A DNA stretch of 64,000 nucleotides from Linderina pennispora (Eukaryota > Kickxellomycota > Kickxellomycetes > Kickxellales > Kickxellaceae): contig NW_024468249.1 in NCBI RefSeq assembly GCF_002104995.1, positions 806,001-870,000 on the forward strand, given 5' to 3'. The position numbers and the translations under genes were made by a program. The notes beneath the pieces were generated by a model, which was not told the DNA's origin, searched no databases, and saw only the letters and a list, made by a program, of their open reading frames with translations. Below are positions 10,987 through 23,368 of this stretch, piece after piece; position 1 is the first letter of the stretch, and the number at the start of each line of letters is the position of its first letter.

Positions 10987-12115
10987 ATGAAGCTTTTTGT
11001 ACCAGCCATTCTGGTGCTTACTGCGGTGAGCACGACGTTTGCTGAGCAGCAGGGGCATAATCAGCTCGTTAAGCGCGAGCCAGATGTTGCTGGGTTCTTC
11101 TCGAGTGTTGGACAGGCCGTGGGCGATTTCTTCGGACACGCGGCTACAGATGATGAGACCACTGCCGCCTCGCCGGCCACGAGCAAGAGCAGTTCCAAGG
11201 CACCCGCCACTACTGGTAAGTTGAACAAACAATGGATACAGCTCCGTGGCACTGGAAGGTGATGGAGAGAGGGTCTGGAATGATGTGGGGCGGGACCAGC
11301 GGTCCATCTTCCTCCTTTCCTCCCCCGCACTCTTCCATGGAACCAAATTTTCTCAATTCCGCAGGCTATTTTGGGCAATGAGTTCGGAGGATAAATTGCA
11401 TGATTTCTAAAAAAAACAGAACTTGTGTTTACATACGCTAGCACCCCCAACCACGGCTGCGTCTCCGACCACGGATGATGGCAATGTCACCGATACCAAG
11501 GACACAAAGACCAGCAAGACCAAGGACAACGACACCGACAAGACGAAGGCGACATCGACGCCCAAGACAACAGCGGCAACGACCGACACGGACGAGGAGC
11601 CGACTGAGAATAATACAGATAATGAAGACGAGGAAGACACGACGCCATCTCCGACCGGCGCAACGTGCTCGAAGGATGGCGAGATCCAATGTGTGGGAAC
11701 GGGTTCATCCAGCTACCAGAAGTGCGACGGCTCGAACTGGATTGCGCAGACCTGCGGCTCAGGCAATGTGTGTGGGAAGGACGACGCCGGCAAGACGGCA
11801 TGCATCACCAAGGCGGCGGCGAACCGCGAGAAGTGCTCGGTCAAGGATCAGCAGCGGTGCGTAGGCAGCGGATCGACCAAGTACCAGGAGTGCAATGGCA
11901 ATGTGTGGGTGGACTCCAAATGCGACTCGGGTTTCTGCATACCCGACGGTAACAAGGTCAAATGCGGGACGAACAGCACCGATGCGACGTCAGTACCCTA
12001 CCAGATGGTGAGCATGACGGGGTATGTGCCGACGAACACGGCGTCGGGGACCGCTGCGTCGATGGCGTTTGCTGCGGCGGCAGCGTTTGCGATTGCCTTG
12101 GTTGCAGGCATCTAG
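10987..12115 (+). CDS. Secreted CBM19-like chitin-binding protein with likely GPI anchor
   Basis: Two exons, 10987-11215 and 11442-12115 (phase 1 intron of 226 bp), give 300 residues. MKLFVPAILVLTAVSTTFA is a clear signal peptide, which fixes the start. A KR dipeptide soon after may be a processing site. A Ser/Thr/Lys/Asp-rich stalk follows, then two tandem cysteine modules of about 45 residues. Each has CVG-GSS/T-YQ/YQE and CxG-W, as in CBM19 chitin-binding modules. A short Ser/Thr linker leads to a terminal hydrophobic Ala-rich segment (SMAFAAAAAFAIALVAGI) typical of a GPI signal. It is probably a cell-wall-attached chitin-binding protein. No catalytic domain is present. The FAB1 start follows about 230 bp downstream. 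Confidence 0.75.
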
Positions 12116-12342
12116 AGGCAATGGGACATTAGGTGCTTTCTTTCTTTCTCTTTCCTTCGTGCTACATTCGTGATTCGTTCAACAAGTCAGACATGGAAAT
12201 CGTTAGCTACACACAGGCTCTGGCCCGCACAGGCCAACTGGACTGGCAGGCAGCAGCTGAGCATGTATGCTAACTTTTTGCTTCTTTTTGTCTTTCGGAA
12301 TTGGCACTATTTCAGCTTTTTATTTTTATTTTTCTGCATTCA

Positions 12343-15300
12343 ATGTTTGGCTCAGGCAGAAAGAAGCCCAGCGCCGAGCGCACCAATAGACGAGACGACC
12401 CTTTCACAGCGCTGTACAGCAAGCACTCCAAGCCGTCGACGCCATCGACGACAACTGGCAGTGGCAGCTCGCGGTCAGCGGTTCGGCAGCACCGGGCGTT
12501 CCTGCCGAGCAGTCTACGACGCAGCGCGCAACCAACGGTCGAGTTGGTGACGCCAGCGCCCGATGTGGAGCTGACGCGGGCATCGGAGATTGTGCGGCCA
12601 GTGCTGGGCATGACAGGCGAGCTGGCATCGCTGCAGTCACTCAGACAAACCCAGGCCGAGCACCAGCCAGCGCCCAGCGACCCCGCCGCCAGCGTGCGGT
12701 CATTGGCAGCAAGCGACAGCGACAGCGACGGGTACCAGGACGAGCGCGACATTCCGTTCCGCACCAACGCCGTTGAGATCGCAACGCAGGATGACAAGGG
12801 CGAGCTGGCGTTTCTGGCGCACCACGAGCCCTGGCTTGGTGAGCTCGAGCGCTCCCGGCTTATCCTCCCGCAGCTGGCCGGCCGCCTGCAGCCCACCACA
12901 CACACCAGCGTCCTGCCTGACCGGCTGCTGGCGCCGCCCGAAATGCCCTCGCAAGTGTACGACGAGCTCGAGGCCATCTGCGACTTCAACCAGGCAGCGC
13001 GCGAGCGGCCCGGTGGCGCTATGGGCGAATTCGCCGGTGAGCATCTGCGGAGGATCGTCCGGCAGCTGCTGGCAGAAATCGACGTCGACGAGGCCGCCGG
13101 GTGGGACGGCGTCGTGTATGATCTGGCGGTAGGTGCGGTGGGCAGCGTGCGGCCGGACGTGCGGCACGGCGATAATATGGACTTGCGGCGGTACGTGCGC
13201 ATCAAGCGCATTCCGGGTGGGGTGCCCGGCGACAGCCAGTACATCGCCGGGCTGGTGTTTACCAAGAGCCTGGCCCACCGCCGCATGCCGCGCATATACT
13301 CGTCCCCCCGCATCATGCTTCTGGCGTTGCCGCTCGAGCATGCGGCTCCCTCCCGCTACGTGTCGTTTGACGCAGAGCTGCGCGTGCAGCAGGGCTTTGC
13401 CGAAAAGCTGGTCCAGCGCATTGTAGGTGCCGGACCCGATGTGGTGCTGGCCGAGAAACCCGTGCCACGCAACATCCTCGAGGCCCTGATGCGCAACCGC
13501 GTAGCCGTCGTCGCGGGCGTTAAACGCAGCGTCCTGCGCGCCATCGCCCGCTGCACCGGCGCCGAGATCGTCACGTCGATGGATAAGTTTAGCGGCCGCC
13601 CGCGCATCGGCACCTGCCGCGAAATGGTCGCGCAAACATACCAGCACCCGTCGCTGCCACAGGTCCGCAAGTCGTTTGTGTTCCTGGACGGCTGTGAGCC
13701 GAGCCGCGGCGGAACCATTGTGTTGCGCGGCGAGTCGTTTGAGCGCCTGGCAGATATCAAGCAGGTGGTGGATCTGGCCGTGTGCTTCGCATACAGCCTC
13801 CATCTGGAGACCGCCTTGCTGGTCAACGAGTTTGCGCTGGCGGTGCCTGGCCAGTACAACGTAGTATCCAGTGATCCAGGCAACTCGCTGGCAGCAGCGG
13901 CATTGGCCGAGTATAATGTGGTGCTGTCCTCATCGCCATCTGTGCGGATTCCGCCGCCGCACGTGCTGGAGCGAATGCGCGACGGGGAGCGGGCGCTGAG
14001 CGAGCTGACCGAGCGGTTCCGCGAGCTGTCGGCAGGCGGCCCATCTGACGATGCTGTGCATGCGGCGACTGGCGTGGCCTTCCTTGTGTCGCGGCAGCAG
14101 AGCGCGGCCAGCACGAGCCGCATGCGCCAGCAGTACGCCAGCGAGATGGCGCTGCATGAGGGCGTGGTGCGCGAGGGCGAGCACTTCCTGGACGCTAACC
14201 CGCAGGCCGTGTCGCTGTGGGACTACCAGAGCATCGTGGTTTCATATATGGTCACATGTCGCCGTCACGACCACCTGGTGTGTGCTGGTCCGCAGCCCCA
14301 CGCCATCTCCTTTTACGGCCGCACTGACGTGACCCTAGGGCAATATCTGGAGGAGATGTGTTTCGATCTGAACTACGACTGCCCTGGCAGCAGCCGCACA
14401 TGCACCCACCCCATGTACGAGCACCGCCGCAGCTACATCCACCACAATGGCCGCATTGATGTCACCATGGACGAGCACCCGAGCCCGATCGAGCGCCTAA
14501 GCGATATCATATTGATGTGGGGCAGCTGCCGCATCTGCCACAGCCGCACGCCGGTCTCCAAAATGTCCGACGAAGCCTGGCGCTACTCGTTCGGCAAGTA
14601 CCTAGAGACAACCTTCTACAATGCCTGTCTTTTGCCGCGCGCCAGCATCTGTGGACCATGATGTGCATCACGACTACGTGCGGTGCTTTGCATTGCGCCA
14701 TATGGTGGTGCGCTTCGAATATGCACCATTGGCGCTCTGGCGCATGGCTGTGCCCACCATCCCGCTGTTTTTTGATGTCGAAGTCAGCATCCGCCTCAAG
14801 GAGCGCGAGGCGGCTGAGCTGCGTACCCGCCTGGATGCCTACTATGCGTCGCTGCGTGGCTGCCTCGAGGCCTTCCCCATGGACATGGTGTATGACGATA
14901 GGCTTGATGAATGCAAGGCCTATCATTGAGGGTCTGCGCGATCGCGCCCACACCGAGCACGTGTACTTCCGCCAGTCGCTCGAGCAGACCATCCGCAACA
15001 GCCATCCGGCCGACACTCCTGGTGGTTGTGGTAGTCTACGAGCAGCTGCAGACCAAGGTGGTCGAATGGAACCTGCAGTTCTCGGACCTCGCCCAGGTAT
15101 TCATCCAGCTCGATGCCCGCTCAGCAGCCGTCAAGCGCACCGGTTCCAACTGAAGGCCAGGTGCCTGAGACTGTCGACGAAATGCACCAGGACGCCGAGA
15201 GTCCGCAGTTTGCAATGCCGGTTCTGGGCGAGTCGCCGGTGGAAGAAAGCCACATGGCAGGGCCCTACACAGTGTCGCGCCTGCACCGCCGCCTGTCAAT

Positions 15301-18000
15301 GCAGATGATGCGCCGTGAGCGCGAGCGCCAGGAGCGCCAGATCGAGCGTGCCCGCAGGAACCTTGTGGAGGCTGCAGGCTTTGGCCGCACCCGGGCGCCC
15401 CGGAGCGCCCTGAAAAATGCACTGCAGAAACCTGAGCCGGAGCGCGCTCACGCTGACGAAATTGCGCGCACCCCGGCCGAGTTCCCGGAGCTCAAGGACC
15501 AGAAGGCCAAACCCAAAGAGGCGCTCAAAGAGACACAGAAAGAGCCGCAGAAAGAGCCGCCATCGCGCATCCCTGCATACCGCGCTCCACCAGCCGCCCG
15601 CGCCGCCAACGTCCGCCCGCTCTCGAGCTTCGGCCGCCCGCCGCCCGCCAACAACTCAAGCATCCCACGGGCCCCCCGCGCCCGCCCGACATCCCCACCT
15701 GGCTCAACTGCTGATTCGTCCAAGCCCAATGTGTTTCTGCGGCTGGCGCGGCGGCTGAACCGGGCCAAGGACGTGCAGCCAGCACCAGCGCTCGGCACAA
15801 TGCCGCGTAAAATGAATCTTCTGCTGCCAGCTGCCGCCCAGTACATGCAGCATCCGAGGCGTCCTGCTATGCCGCAGGTGCAGGTGTTCCGGGCGCGTCC
15901 CACTGATGCACCAATGCGTCGCCATTCGCACGTGGAGGATGATTTCGTAATACTGGACCATGATGCAGCTGACGAGCAGCCGGCGAGGCGCCGGGCCGCG
16001 ACGGTTGCTAGGCCGCCGCTTAATGGTCGGTATGGGAACGTGCAGCCCTTGAGGCAGCCGGAGCCGCCGGCACGCGCTTCTAGCATTATTCCGAGCATTA
16101 CACGGAGACTCGGTCTGGGGTTCCCGTTCGGTCAGCGCCCAACCGACAATCGGTCTACTGCATCCATGGATATAGGTCGGTCAGAGCGCGCACCGATCCC
16201 TGAGGCCTTCGAAGCAGTTCACGTGTCTAGCAGCTCGTCCTTCGATTTCGATTGACTCGAGCTCCGACAGCGACTCAGCCATCGACGATCACCTGGACCG
16301 CCGCCGCCTGAGCTACCGCTCCACCCACTCAGCTAACCCTCTGGCCTCGCCGCAGGTCGATCTGATCATGAGCTCGCCGGTCCCTGCCAAGCGCCGCCCA
16401 ACCTCGCCCGACTCCGACGGCAACCTCAGCCTGCTGGACACCGACCTGCGTCCACGTACTCGAATCCAACCGCCGCCGCATCTCCACCCACCAGCACCAC
16501 GACTCGTCCACTGATGAAGACGACACACACCAGCCCTGACCTGCATTTCGGCGAGAGCGACGCCGGCAGCGACTCTGAGAATATCACTGCCATGACTGAG
16601 CAGGATGCTGAGAACGCCGCCGCATATCTAGAGTCCGTTGTGCGGGCATCTGGCACCCAGCAGCCCCCGCCATTACCCAAAGTTCCAGACATCCGCTTTG
16701 GCCGCCGACCAGGGCTCCATTGACACATCGGCGGTTCCGGTGCCGCAGGAAAACCTGACCACCATCTGGAAGACGATCTCTGGGCTGATCTCGGCGCCCG
16801 GCAACCAGCAGCTGTTCCAGATCGGCCTTGACCTCAAGTACCCGCTGGAATCGACCGAGCATGTGATCGCTGGGTCCCCAATCATTGTGCGCGAGTCCGA
16901 GCCCAGCTCCATCATCGCCTTCACCCTGATGGCCAGCGAGTACCGCACCGAGCTGCACAAGGTCCTGGAGCCCGCTGTCCCGCCCACTGCCACTCCCGAC
17001 GGCAACTCGCCGGGCTCCCCCAGCAGCCCACCGTCTGTGCGCTCGCCACGCAACGAGTTCGCGCGGACAACACCGGCCGAGCATGCCCAGGAACTAATTG
17101 AATACGCAATGCTCCATGCACCCCTATCGCACTTGAAATTGCAGTTCACCAGCCTGGTCCGCACATTATTCAAATGCAAGGTGATGTTTGCGCCGCAGTT
17201 CGACGGGCTGCGGCGGTGCAGCGGTTGTGAGGACAGCTACATTGAGTCACTGGCCCGCTGCGCTACCTATGATGCACAAGGGGGCAAGTCGGGCAGCGCC
17301 TTTCTGGAGACCCGCGACAAGCGCTTTATTATCAAGCAGGTACCCAAGGCCGAGATGGATGCGTTTGAGAAGCTCGCGCCCTTCTATTTCGAGCACATGT
17401 ACCGCACATACCGGGATGTCATGCACACCCTACTTGCCAAGATCTTTGGTGTCTGCCGCATCTCCTACCGCAATGCCGCCACCGGCAAGTCCATGAAAAT
17501 GAACGTCGTCATTATGGAGAATCTCTTCTACCAGCGCACATGCTCGCGTGTCTTCGATCTCAAGGGCTCGGAGCGCAACCGCATGGTCGACGAGACCGAG
17601 GGCGCGTCAGTCTTCCAGGACCAAAACCTGCTCCGGCTTATCCGCGAAAACCCCATCTTGCATCCGCCAGCTCACCAAGCAGCACCTGCATGATGCCATC
17701 TGGAACGACACGCTGTTTCTGTCCAAAATGAACGTCATGGACTACTCGCTGTTGGTCGGCTTTGACGAGTCTTCGAACCAGCTAGTCGTCGGCATCGTCG
17801 ACTTTATCCGCACCTTCACTTGGGACAAGAAGCTCGAGAGCTGGGTCAAGGAGTCTGGCATATTGGGCGGTGGCGGCGGCAAGGGCCCCACCATTGTGTC
17901 CCCCAAGCAGTACAAGAATAGGTTCCGCGAAGCCATGGAACGCTATTTCCTGATGGCCCCTGACAAGTTCTTTGTCCTGCCCGCCGAAGACGAGGACTAA
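12343..18000 (+). CDS. FAB1: 1-phosphatidylinositol-3-phosphate 5-kinase (FAB1/PIKfyve); frame changes at nine places
   Basis: This gene makes PI(3,5)P2 on vacuole/endosome membranes. Taken through, it encodes about 1880 residues. The parts are a disordered N terminus, a CCT/TCP-1-like domain ([18 protein letters not shown] to [19 protein letters not shown]), the Cys-rich CCR region ([26 protein letters not shown]), a long disordered linker, and the C-terminal lipid kinase. The kinase has [49 protein letters not shown] and [16 protein letters not shown]. No FYVE finger is seen. Coding stays open only if the frame moves +1 near 14620-14635, 14912-14922, 15009-15021, 15109-15157, 16229-16253, 16437-16462, 16534-16538, 16694-16704 and 17655-17666. 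Five are pinned by conserved sequence; those at 15.1, 16.2, 16.4 and 16.5 kb are in linkers and less exact. I see no introns that fit. The start at 12343 is the first in-frame ATG. Confidence 0.9.
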
Positions 18001-18894
18001 GCAGATCAGCACACGCATTTTTACTTGCAATAATATCATGCTGTCTCTGTTTCAACCCTCCCCTCCTTGCTAGACATGCAGGGCAATGTGGATGCACATA
18101 CCTCTCTGCAGAATGTGCCTCCGAGACATCCACCATGCTGTGTGACTCTGCTCGATGCTCCCTTTTTCTTTAATTGGACATTCCCATGGACCAAGACATG
18201 TACAGCATTTCCCATCTATTGCCCGCCATGCTGGGGAGGGGAGCGCCTCCGCGCAAGTAACACCGACTGGGACTACTGCGGGGAGGCAAGTTCAGAGCAA
18301 ACAAAGCTGCACACCAGTGTACCTGACGTGCACAGCACACAGGAAAGATGAATACCGGACATGCTTCTTCCCAGATTTCACCCACACAGCAGCGCCGTGC
18401 CTAATGGCCGGGGGATACAACTCCTGAAATCCCAGCATGCGATAATGCTACATTCCCCTCGATCACTCCCAGGTGCAAGTGCGGTTGTAAAACACGCTGG
18501 ACCCTACATTGACACTGGCCCCTTTTCGTAAACATCCTTATATTTCTCGCCGATGTTCCTCTCTCTGGCATCTTTGTTTCATTCGAGATACTCTCTTAAT
18601 ACGCCCTAAATATCCTACACTCTTCTACTTCCCCTCTCTCATTACCCTTTCCCCTCCTTTTTCGCACACTTCTCGACCCACTCACCCTTTCTCCACCTCA
18701 AAGCGCATATTAATATATCTCCTCAAGATAGACATTTTGGCCTGGTCTCTTTTTCTCGCCTTCTTCTTTCTTTCGCTTTCGTACCTAGACAAATAGGTTA
18801 TTGAGCATCAACCATTTTTAGACTATCTCTCGCTCCTTGCACCAAACTCAAACCAGACAACCTACCCAAATATTTCTGCTAAAAACTCGCAACC
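18001..18894 (+). promoter_or_regulatory. 5' flank of the Q-rich gene, strongly pyrimidine-rich
   Basis: This 894-bp stretch has no gene I can support. Its last ~350 bp are markedly C/T-rich on the plus strand (runs such as CCCCTCTCTC and CCCTTTCCCCTCC), like long fungal CT-rich promoter/5' UTR tracts. It also contains the 3' flank of FAB1. Confidence 0.45.
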
Positions 18895-21800
18895 ATGCGG
18901 CTCTTTAATCGCAAAGGCAAGGGCGCACACAGCCAGGGATCGCCGAAGCCGCCGCAGCCGCCGCAGCCTCCGTCGCCGCTCAGCTACGCACCAGCCGCAC
19001 ACCTCTTCGTTCCAGCAGCCGGCCGAGCCCTTCAAGCCATTGCCTACGCTTGACGTAAACCTTGAATTGTCAGATCTGCCCTCGGCCAGCATCGTATTTG
19101 ACCAGCCAAGCCAGCCAGCCACGCAACCCGACCCGGCTCCCGAGCAATCACTGGCAGAACTCAGTGCGCTGGCCACAATGCAGCAAGCGCCGTCGCGCAA
19201 AAACACTGTTCAGTCGGACTATGATTTTTTGCTAAATATCGAAGAGTCCCTGGATCCGATTGACCCGAAGGCTATGCTGGAGATGCAGCTACGGGAGCAG
19301 TTTGGACGGCCCCACTCGAATACCATTGGGTCGTCAAATGATGGTGGAGGCTACCAGGTTGCCATGACGCCAGCGGAGCCTCCAAGCCAGTTTGCCCGGG
19401 AACCCGCGCAGCCACGCCCGCTGGTGCATCCATTGGTGCAGGCGCAGGCGCAGCCGATGATGCAAGTGCAGGCGCGCGTCCAGCCCATGGTCTCCCCGCC
19501 CGCCGCGCACAAGCCGGTTGCAGTATCGGCGGCAGCAGCCATGGCACAGCATGCGACCATGGTATCTGGGAACAACGCCATGGAGGCGACGGATGTGATT
19601 GAGCGGCAGTTTGCCATTTCCCGCAGCTCCCGCGGCTCCCGCGGCTCTAGCAGCCCGACGTCCAGCGATGAAGAGGCAATGGTGACGCTTACAAAGCAGG
19701 CGACCACTATGACATTGACCAGCAGCAAGCCAGAGCCATCCAGCGATCCGAACCGCAAGATAACCGACCGGGCGGCTAATATTCAGCGCATGCGCGAGGC
19801 CAGCGCAATGGGCAAGAATATGGCATTTGGCATGATTCATACTGGGAACGGTGCCGGCGGGTTCGGGGGAAATGCTGGATGACCAGAATGACTCAGTGCC
19901 GCTGGGCGGCCTGAGGCGTGCGGCCGGCACGACGACTAGCCAGCAGTCCGGCAGTTCCGCGGCCATGATACCCCAGCAAGGTAAGTAATTTGCGCCGCCC
20001 ACTGAATGCAACGCTTCTGTATGTTGACCAAAAGGTGCATATCTGCTTGGCCCACATGCTCCTCCAGTCATATTTCACTATCGCTTTCCTCCGTGTCTTA
20101 TTTCTTTATCTGCCTATCAACCCATGTGGGATATTCTGGGCGTTCTACTCACTGCTCTCCGATTAAATGTCTCCCATTGGGCCTCTTGCAGATGGAGATT
20201 GTGGAGACTGCTCGCATTTGATATCACTGGAACTTGCCCCTGCCCTGCAATGACCGACGGTACTGTGCGATATCTGATAAAAATGCGACACTAAACATTC
20301 CCCCCTCGCTGGGTGTCTAATCTATATAGCATATGGTGCGCCCACTCAGACCCACAGCACAGAGCCCGGCCATATAAAGATGCTGAGGCAGCAGCAAATG
20401 CAGCAGCTCGCGCTCCAGTTCAATCCCCAGCCCGTCGCCAACTCGCAATCGCTTACCAACCAGATGCAGTTGCACCCGTCAATGCAGCACCCGGCCCTGC
20501 TCAGCATGCCTCTCAACCACCCCCACATGACTGCACAGATGAACATGTACCATGCACAACAAACTGTGATGGCTGCCCAAGGCCAGTTTCTGCCGCACCA
20601 GCAGTCCCAAAAAGCATCGCCTACCTCCCAAAAATCGCATCGCCAGCCAGCGGTCGATCGGCTGTCTCAAACTGAATCGCAGCAGGTGCCGGTAGAGCAG
20701 GGCTTGGAGCAACTGTCGGAAGCGAAGCCGACCGAGGAATGCGAGTCCCAGTCACTGGCATCGGCATCAGCGCAGGACCAACAGCAGCTGCCGCTATCTG
20801 GTCCACAAACGCCTCGGCAGATGTCCCAGCAGCTCCCACACCAGGTTCTTATGCAGCAGCAGCAGATGCTGATGGCGGCAGCAGCGGGAAACCCAATGGT
20901 CGGCAGTCGGGCGTACCCAGGTACTCCGAATATGACCCCTGGGCGCCAGCTTCCAAACACGATTCTCACGCCCCAAATGCAGTCCTCGCCGATTTCGCCC
21001 ATGTACAATGCCCGGACCCCAATAGGCCCGCACATGGTTTTGATGAACAGCAACGGCCAGCGTGTCAACGGCAGCAGCAGCACAAGCGCGCTCTACAATA
21101 ACGTCGGCTTGGCGCAGATGGCCAGCATGATGGAGCACCCTGGCAAGCTGTCCCAGCAGCTCCAGCAGCAGCATATGCAGCAGTTTTACGCACAGAACGG
21201 AATCCCAATGGGCATTCATCAGCCCGGCGGCCCCCAGTTTGCCCAGTCGCCAGTGATTCAGGGTGACCCACGTACAATGCAGCTCAACGGGATGATGGGC
21301 CAGGTCGGTGTTGGTCCCAATGGCACTCCGGTGTTTGCACCCAAGACCCCGAACATAACGCCAGCGACTAACCACCAGTCATTGATGAGCTTCATTCCGA
21401 ACCTGCCAATGACGGCCAAGGGCTCGATGGCCAAGAACCCGCTCATGCGCGATCTCAGCAAGATGAAGCGGTTCTCAACCAGCGATTACGCTACCCGCCC
21501 GACCCTTCTTGCCGAGGCTGATTCGCGCAAGGTCGCCAAAAAGGCGATTCCCGGGCTTGGCGGCAGCTCCAGTCACAGCTTCCAGCCCGACATTGCCCAG
21601 GCGCAGAAGCAGCTTCTGTACTTGCAGCAGCAGCTCCAGATCCAGCAGCAGCAGCTCCAAGGCCAAATGGAGCCGCAGACCCCACCATCGCAGCCGCAGC
21701 AGACCCCACCATCGCAGTCGCAGCAGACGCCGCGCCAGCAGCACCAGCGCGAGCCCAACCGTGGCGGCCGCCACGACACGCCCAACCAGGGCTCGCCCTC

Positions 21801-22975
21801 CTGCCACGCCCTTCAAAAGAACCACGGCAGACTGAGTGTCTCCTCGTCGACTTCATACATTGATTCCGAGCGCTATACCTCGAAGGGTGGTGAGCACCGC
21901 GGGCACACTAGACGCCCGCATGGAGGCAACGCTCACCGGCACCCGACGTACTCCAGCGAGTACGACGAGGCCGATCGCCACAGACAGCGCGAGTTCCGCC
22001 AGCGCACCTCCCCGTACCAGTCCAAGCCGCGCAAGCTCCTCGCTCGTGCGCGTCGCAGAAGCCAGCACAATGATGACTACTACGACTACTACGACTACGA
22101 TGACGAGGAGCCCTACCGCAGCGACTACTACGATGAGTACGATGATCGTGAATATGACGCCCACCACTATGACGAGCGCGATGACAACTACCGCAGCAGA
22201 CGCGGCGGCAACCATCGCAGATACCAGGATCGCCCGCCGACGTCAAGGCGCGGGCGCGAACGCGAGGCGCGTGCTGGAAACCGCCACCGTGTGCCCTCGC
22301 AGGAGAGAGCCGGTGGCAGGGACGAGGTCCCAGGCCCAGTGAAGCGCATCATCGGCGAGCTTGAGGATCCGCGCGACAAGAAGGGCTCCGGTCGCGGCGA
22401 GCGCAGGCACCACCGCCAGGAGTATGCCTTGGAGTCGGATGATTCGGAGCCGGAGAGAAAAGGCAAGGCGAAGACCAAATCCAAGGCGAAGGCCAAGGAA
22501 ACGACTAAGGAAAAAGCCAAAGCCAAAACAAATGCAGCTGCCAAAACGAGTATCGACAGCACTAAGACTAGGTCGCCGCTGCTCCGCGCTATGGCCAGTA
22601 TAAAAAGGTCCCGCTCTGGCTCAGGATCCCCCAGGTCTGCTGCGTCTCTATCGCCCGCAAGCATCTGCAAGTCAGTTTTTAGCAGCGCCTCGAGCACGCG
22701 CAAGGACGCCGACGCCGACGCCGACGGTGTGGACAAGGACGAGCAAGAGTCAGATGATGATAGCGAGAGTGATGATGCGGAGACCAACAGCACTCCGAGT
22801 ACCAAGGCCGGGTCCCGGAACAGATCGCTTGAAGAACGCTGGCGCCCCCAAGAAGCCGCGACCCATCTCGATGGTCACTGAGTGGACTGAGAGTGTACGC
22901 AAGCCCTTGCCTACACCGACCCCGCCGGGCAGAAAAGTCAGCTGCGCTTCAAAGTCTGCCGTTGTGGCAATATAG
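18895..22975 (+). CDS. Large disordered Gln/Pro-rich protein of unknown function; frame changes at three places
   Basis: Two exons, 18895-19980 and 20330-22975 (349-bp intron, phase 1), give about 1240 residues. I do not recognise a domain. The N terminus is basic (MRLFNRKGKG), then Pro/Ala/Gln-rich. Exon 2 opens with Gln-rich repeats (LRQQQMQQLALQF) and later has polyGln stretches, a Tyr/Asp-rich tract (DDYYDYYDYDDEE), Arg-rich and Lys/Ala-rich segments, then Ser/Asp blocks. The C terminus reads PRPISMVTEWTESVRKPLPTPTPPGRKVS. Composition suggests an RNA- or chromatin-associated scaffold or transcription co-regulator, but that is a guess. The frame steps +1 near 18990-18998, 19851-19870 and 22805-22835. 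Each downstream frame keeps the same composition, so one gene is likely. Confidence 0.6.
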
Positions 22976-23368
22976 AAATGTCACCACATATTTATTGCAT
23001 AGTTAAATTACCAGTTTACGTTTTACATCATCTGCATTCCACTACACTCAAATATACAATACACACACCAGCATGCTTGTACACACACCACAGCTACATG
23101 ACCACATAAAAACATTATTAAGCTGCCAAGAGGATGGACAGAGCAGAATATTGAATTATATTGAAGAAATACTATTGCAGTGCATCACTTGGATACTAAA
23201 CATCCCTTCACTCAGGAAAGCTTTTGTTTGTGTCGTGGACATCACAATAGACTGCCTGTATCGCACTGCTCCCTCCTAAAACCTCCACACAAACACCATG
23301 AGTGCTGCTCGAAGATACTGGCACTGACTGCACGGTGCGCATGTTTGGAAATACGAAACCTCGAGAGA
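22976..23368. other. Convergent intergenic region, Q-rich gene / ORC6
   Basis: About 390 bp between two convergent stop codons; AT-rich with CA-repeat stretches near 23060-23090. No gene is seen; it presumably holds both polyadenylation regions. Confidence 0.4.

Noticed and set aside
12312..13803. Long minus-strand frames opposite FAB1
   Set aside because: Shadows of GC-rich coding; plus frame shows the CCT domain.
14600..17700. Introns as the cause of FAB1 frame changes
   Set aside because: Conserved sequence is nearly continuous across the steps, and GT...AG pairs close by either do not shift the frame by +1 or would remove conserved residues; e.g. a 48-bp candidate at 14598-14645 is a multiple of three.
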